Shown: positions 61,312-64,000 of the stretch, in pieces | Layout: the number at the start of each line of letters is the position of its first letter | Numbering within the stretch: the stretch's first letter is position 1 | Made by a program: the position numbers and the translations under genes | NCBI GenBank assembly: GCA_900316995.1 | Contig: ONEZ01000008.1 | Coordinates: 1-64,000, forward strand | DNA length: 64,000 nucleotides | Direction: 5' to 3' | Origin: an uncultured Bacteroidales bacterium | GTDB taxonomy: Bacteria; Bacteroidota; Bacteroidia; Bacteroidales; Paludibacteraceae | Notes under the pieces: generated by a model | Told to the model about the DNA's origin: nothing | Databases searched by the model: none | The model's input: the letters and a program-made list of their open reading frames with translations, nothing else

Positions 61312-62541
61312 TTACAGGTTCTTCTCCGCCTCTTCAATCTCCTTTTGGAGCTTCTTAGGCAGGTTCTCTACGCAGTGGTGGCATTTCATTTCAAGAGTGT
61401 ACATGCGGCCAATGCAGTAGTTGGAGTGTTTGCATGTGCTGTGATAGCTCTCATCACTCTCCTTCATGTGGTTTACAAAGGCAGGGTCATTAACGAGCAC
61501 ACGAGCCATTTGGATAAGCTCAAATCCGCTGTCAAGCACTGTCTCGCAGTTTGCACGGCTAACCACACCACCCACATATATGAGCGGGCATTTTATCTCA
61601 GCACGGAATTTTTTGGCATCCTCAAGGAAGTAAGTCTCCTTGAAAGGAACTGTAGGTATCATTAGGCGGCCAGCCACTTTAAGACCAAGTTTAAGCCACC
61701 AGAAACGCCAAGGGTCCATGTAGTGTCCAAGAGTTTTAAGAGGCATGGCTCCACGCATAACGTGCATAGGGGCTTTGCTCACAAAACCGGCGCTGAGAAC
61801 AATGCCGTGTACTCCGGCCTTCTCTATCTCTTTAGCCACTGTGATGCAGTCAGGCAGTTGCATACCGCTCTTAAAGCCGTCAAACATATTGGTCTTTACA
61901 ACCACAGCCATATCATCTTTAGCGTGCTCCATAACCTCAGCAAGAACCTCTTTCATAAAGCGCATACGGTTCTCAAGGCTGCCGCCGTACTCATCCTTGC
62001 GGTGGTTTGTGTATGGAGATATAAACTGGGATATGAGATAACCGTGGCCTGCATGAATCTCAACACAGTCAAAACCGGCCTCACGGCACATATCCACAGC
62101 CTTTCCAAAGTCTTTTACAAGCTCTTTAATCTCTGAAACCTTAAGACCACGAACAATGGTGGGGGAGTATAGGTTAAAACCGCTTGATGCGCCCACTGGC
62201 ATGCAGCCGCAGGTGTAGAAGTGGGTCATGTTACCGCAGTGACCAAGCTGAATGCTTGCCTTGGCACCCTCTGCATGGATAGCGTCAGTAAGTTTTTTAA
62301 GCTCCGGTATGATTTCAGGACGCATCCAAAGCTGAGCCTTAAATGAGACGCCGCTTTTGTTTACAGCACAGTAGGCAACAGTTGTCATACCAATGCCGCC
62401 CTTGGCAACGCTTGTATGGTAGTTGAACAAATCTTCTGAAGGCGAATTGTTATACGCCATGTTCTCAAATGCAGCAGAACGGATAGTCCTGTTTCTCAGT
62501 GTTATTGGTCCTAACTTAAAGGGGGTGAATAATTTACTCAT
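61312..62541 (-). CDS. NADH:flavin oxidoreductase, candidate steroid/bile-acid 5-beta-reductase
   Basis: The 409-residue enzyme is an Old Yellow Enzyme-type FMN TIM barrel (TPFKLGPITLRNRTIRSA, 6-23; QLGHCGN; CVEIHAGHGYLISQFISPYTNHRKDEYGGSLENR in two blocks, about 175-208). It ends with a cysteine cluster, CKHSNYCIG and CHHCVE (about 370-395), as in 4Fe-4S members of this family such as BaiCD. The C-terminal NAD-binding domain of dienoyl-CoA reductase is absent. It lies beside a steroid 5-alpha-reductase-like gene. That pairing matches reported gut Bacteroidales loci for 3-oxo bile acids or steroids, so a 5-beta-reductase role is proposed. A degenerate 8-bp repeat fills the spacer. Confidence 0.75.
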   Translation of the reverse strand: MSKLFTPFKLGPITLRNRTIRSAAFENMAYNNSPSEDLFNYHTSVAKGGIGMTTVAYCAVNKSGVSFKAQLWMRPEIIPELKKLTDAIHAEGAKASIQLGHCGNMTHFYTCGCMPVGASSGFNLYSPTIVRGLKVSEIKELVKDFGKAVDMCREAGFDCVEIHAGHGYLISQFISPYTNHRKDEYGGSLENRMRFMKEVLAEVMEHAKDDMAVVVKTNMFDGFKSGMQLPDCITVAKEIEKAGVHGIVLSAGFVSKAPMHVMRGAMPLKTLGHYMDPWRFWWLKLGLKVAGRLMIPTVPFKETYFLEDAKKFRAEIKCPLIYVGGVVSRANCETVLDSGFELIQMARVLVNDPAFVNHMKESDESYHSTCKHSNYCIGRMYTLEMKCHHCVENLPKKLQKEIEEAEKNL

Positions 62542-62554
62542 ATTTTCAATATGT

Positions 62555-62617
62555 TTAATCGGTTAATCGGTCAATCGGTTAATCGATTAAACGATTCACC
62601 GATTCTACGGTTCACCA
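62555..62617. repeat. Degenerate 8-bp tandem repeat in operon spacer
   Basis: Eight consecutive octamers of the form TTAATCGG start at 62555: TTAATCGG twice, TCAATCGG, TTAATCGA, TTAAACGA, TTCACCGA, TTCTACGG and TTCACCAT. They fill nearly the whole 76-bp spacer between the 5-alpha-reductase-like gene and the flavin reductase gene. Confidence 0.85.
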
Positions 62618-63391
62618 TCAATATATGAATGGTATAACTCTCTTTAAACGTTTCTCATCAAAATCATCAGCGAACTCTACTTTGTATTTCTTGTAGATGG
62701 CGTTCGCTCTTGGTACAAGGTTTGCGCATGTCCACCAGAAGAAGACCAAACCAGCCCAAGACCATGTGAGTATGGCCCAGCCAAGCCACTCAAGTATCTC
62801 ACCAAAATAGTTTGCAGAACAAACATATTTGTACATTCCCTGTTTTGGCAGGTAGTGTTTTGTATCGCCCGGCTTACGCAGATTGCGTATAACGTGGTCT
62901 GAATGAAGGTTGATGCAGATACCTACAATGAATATACATGTGCCTATGATAAACATCGGTGTAAGAAGCCAGTCTATAGTGTAAAGATCTGACGGAGAAA
63001 GGTAGAATATCCAGTAGCCTTGTATGTAACCGTTGGTAAGATTGAACATAACACCCATAAGCATAATGGCAATAGGCATCTTGCTTTTGCCCTTCAACAG
63101 CATAGGGAAAATGAATGAACGCTGGAAATAGTGTGTCTGGAATATGAGGAACATAACCAAAGGGGTTACTTCCCAAGTGCGCTCTGACATTGCCCACAAA
63201 TAGAGCATTACAAAGAACACAGGACATTCCATAACCACCCATGCGGCTTTGTTGTTTATGGCAGGACCCCATTTGTCACTTATCATCTTGCCGTATCCAG
63301 CCTCCACAAAATAGAGACATACAAATACCACAAGCCCTATCACGCTCATTATAAAGAGCAGAAAATTAAAGTTCTCAAGACTTAGATGCAT
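62618..63391 (-). CDS. Steroid 5-alpha-reductase-like membrane protein
   Basis: The 257-residue protein has six or seven membrane helices. The C-terminal SRD5A family signature is present: LRKPGDTKHYLPKQGMYKYV (about 172-191), CSANYFGEILEWLGWAI (about 192-208) and KKYKVEFADDF. These enzymes reduce the C4-C5 double bond of 3-oxo-delta-4 steroids with NADPH to 5-alpha products. In gut Bacteroidales a similar gene beside a flavin reductase takes part in making allo-bile acids. Substrate is inferred. It is followed by the flavin reductase in the same direction. Confidence 0.85.
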   Translation of the reverse strand: MHLSLENFNFLLFIMSVIGLVVFVCLYFVEAGYGKMISDKWGPAINNKAAWVVMECPVFFVMLYLWAMSERTWEVTPLVMFLIFQTHYFQRSFIFPMLLKGKSKMPIAIMLMGVMFNLTNGYIQGYWIFYLSPSDLYTIDWLLTPMFIIGTCIFIVGICINLHSDHVIRNLRKPGDTKHYLPKQGMYKYVCSANYFGEILEWLGWAILTWSWAGLVFFWWTCANLVPRANAIYKKYKVEFADDFDEKRLKRVIPFIY

Positions 63392-63404
63392 AACTTATAG
63401 TGTT

Positions 63405-64000
63405 TTAGAATTCCCATTTAACATTGTCAACCCATAGAGTGTTGCCAGGTGTGCCTATGAAAGCACCCTGATTGCCAGCGGTAATCATAATAATGGCATG
63501 TGTGGGGGTGTCAAGCGCGGTACCCCAGCCCTCCTCTATGATAGGAACTATGTTGCCTTTGCTGTTCATCGCCCTATATGGGCCGTTTAGCGCCATATAA
63601 GACTTGAAATAATCAGTTTTTGAAATATCGCCGTAGTGAATCTCTATTCTGTGGCCGTTCTGCCACTCAGGAACATCGTGATCAAGACGCTCACGGGCTG
63701 TGCCTATGCGCAGGGCGTGGATTGTGCCGTCAGGATCCTCCCAGCGTTTCTGCAGATACACCCAGAACTCAGCCTGGTCTTGTATGCCCTCAATTACCTT
63801 ATGACCAATGCCAGGCCATTTCTCCACATAATTATTCTGAGAGATAAGGCACTTGTAATCAAGTACTAATGCTTTAGGTTTGCGTTTGAAAGGAACTCCA
63901 AAGTCCAGATTACAGTAGGGGTCACTGGAACTTTTTATTGGTTCTAATGTCTGACCAAAGAATATGCTACCGGAAACAAGCACATTCACATTTATCATGC
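63405..64000 (-). CDS. PCMD-type (putative carbohydrate metabolism domain) surface protein, 5' end outside window
   Basis: The visible part (about 197 residues, with an ATG at 63998 that may be internal) contains LDFGVPFKRKPKALVLDYKC, HALRIGTARERL, YKSYMALNGPYRA-like DYFKSYMALNGPY and IIMITAGNQGAFIGTPGNTLWVDNVKWEF in two blocks. This is the C-terminal half of the Bacteroidetes PCMD domain, a beta-jellyroll found on surface lipoproteins. Its role in glycan handling is only presumed. It ends 13 bp before the 5-alpha-reductase-like gene, so all three may share a transcript. Confidence 0.75.
   Translation of the reverse strand, partial: MINVNVLVSGSIFFGQTLEPIKSSSDPYCNLDFGVPFKRKPKALVLDYKCLISQNNYVEKWPGIGHKVIEGIQDQAEFWVYLQKRWEDPDGTIHALRIGTARERLDHDVPEWQNGHRIEIHYGDISKTDYFKSYMALNGPYRAMNSKGNIVPIIEEGWGTALDTPTHAIIMITAGNQGAFIGTPGNTLWVDNVKWEF

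Noticed and set aside
62555-62617. CRISPR or operator array
   Set aside because: Octamers are contiguous and progressively degenerate, and no regulator gene is nearby. It is treated as a simple repeat.

Overview
This 64-kb window reads as a piece of the main chromosome of a member of the Bacteroidales (phylum Bacteroidota). The reasons are the RprX/RprY two-component pair, the DUF4292, DUF4294 and DUF4138-type proteins, the Bacteroidales-style asnS-rnr and mreBCD-mrdA-rodA blocks, and the recurrent phylum-type promoter pattern (TTG, about 20 bp, TAnnTTTG) with little sign of Shine-Dalgarno sequences. Almost everything is vertically inherited housekeeping DNA. The main accessory part is a 13-kb conjugation-type gene cluster. 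No integrase, transposase, rRNA or CRISPR array was seen.

Layout. Positions 1-2001: a broken fibronectin-III surface protein gene. 2141-10579 (minus): asnS, an EnvC-like protein, a DUF4292 lipoprotein, a TPR protein, dut, rnr and a TerB-DnaJ protein. 10671-23950 (minus): one tightly packed operon for a Bacteroidetes conjugation (Tra) type IV apparatus (TraE, F, G, I, J, K, a short TraL-like protein, M, N and a TraO-like barrel). It continues into a 1316-residue secreted protein with a type IX secretion-like C-terminal domain and into a lipoprotein. There is no relaxase, coupling protein, primase or integrase beside it. 24211-35830: a nucleoside-recognition permease, ybeY, mnmG, a perfect parS site, apt, uvrC, deoC, ychF, a coiled-coil protein, hemW, a VanZ protein and dprA. 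35831-36226: a very AT-rich gene-free stretch with several DnaA boxes, the best candidate for oriC. 36227-38987 (minus): a helix-hairpin-helix/barrel fusion and a second barrel-like protein.

39098-54403 (plus): two small conserved proteins, an rRNA methyltransferase, rprXY, a PorE-like OmpA protein, thyA-folA, purH and the rod-shape operon mreB-mreC-mreD-mrdA-rodA. 54400-61085: ispB, a methylmalonyl-CoA decarboxylase, the deletion remnant of a short-chain dehydrogenase, tRNA-Phe, lpxH, a LysE exporter, a GT2 glycosyltransferase, an M28/glutaminyl-cyclase lipoprotein, rnhB and a small unknown protein. 61091-61304 is an elaborate stem-loop element closed by a perfect 17-bp inverted repeat. 61312-63998 (minus): a flavin reductase and a steroid 5-alpha-reductase-like membrane protein, a pair resembling gut bacterial steroid/bile-acid reductase loci, then a partial PCMD-type surface protein.

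The parS site, the DnaA-box region and the general divergence of gene direction around 25-39 kb all suggest that the window straddles the replication origin. The most unusual content is the stand-alone Tra apparatus with its giant surface-protein passenger. Other items are the structured leader upstream of it, the 61.1-61.3 kb element and two short-period tandem repeats placed at gene starts or in an operon spacer.
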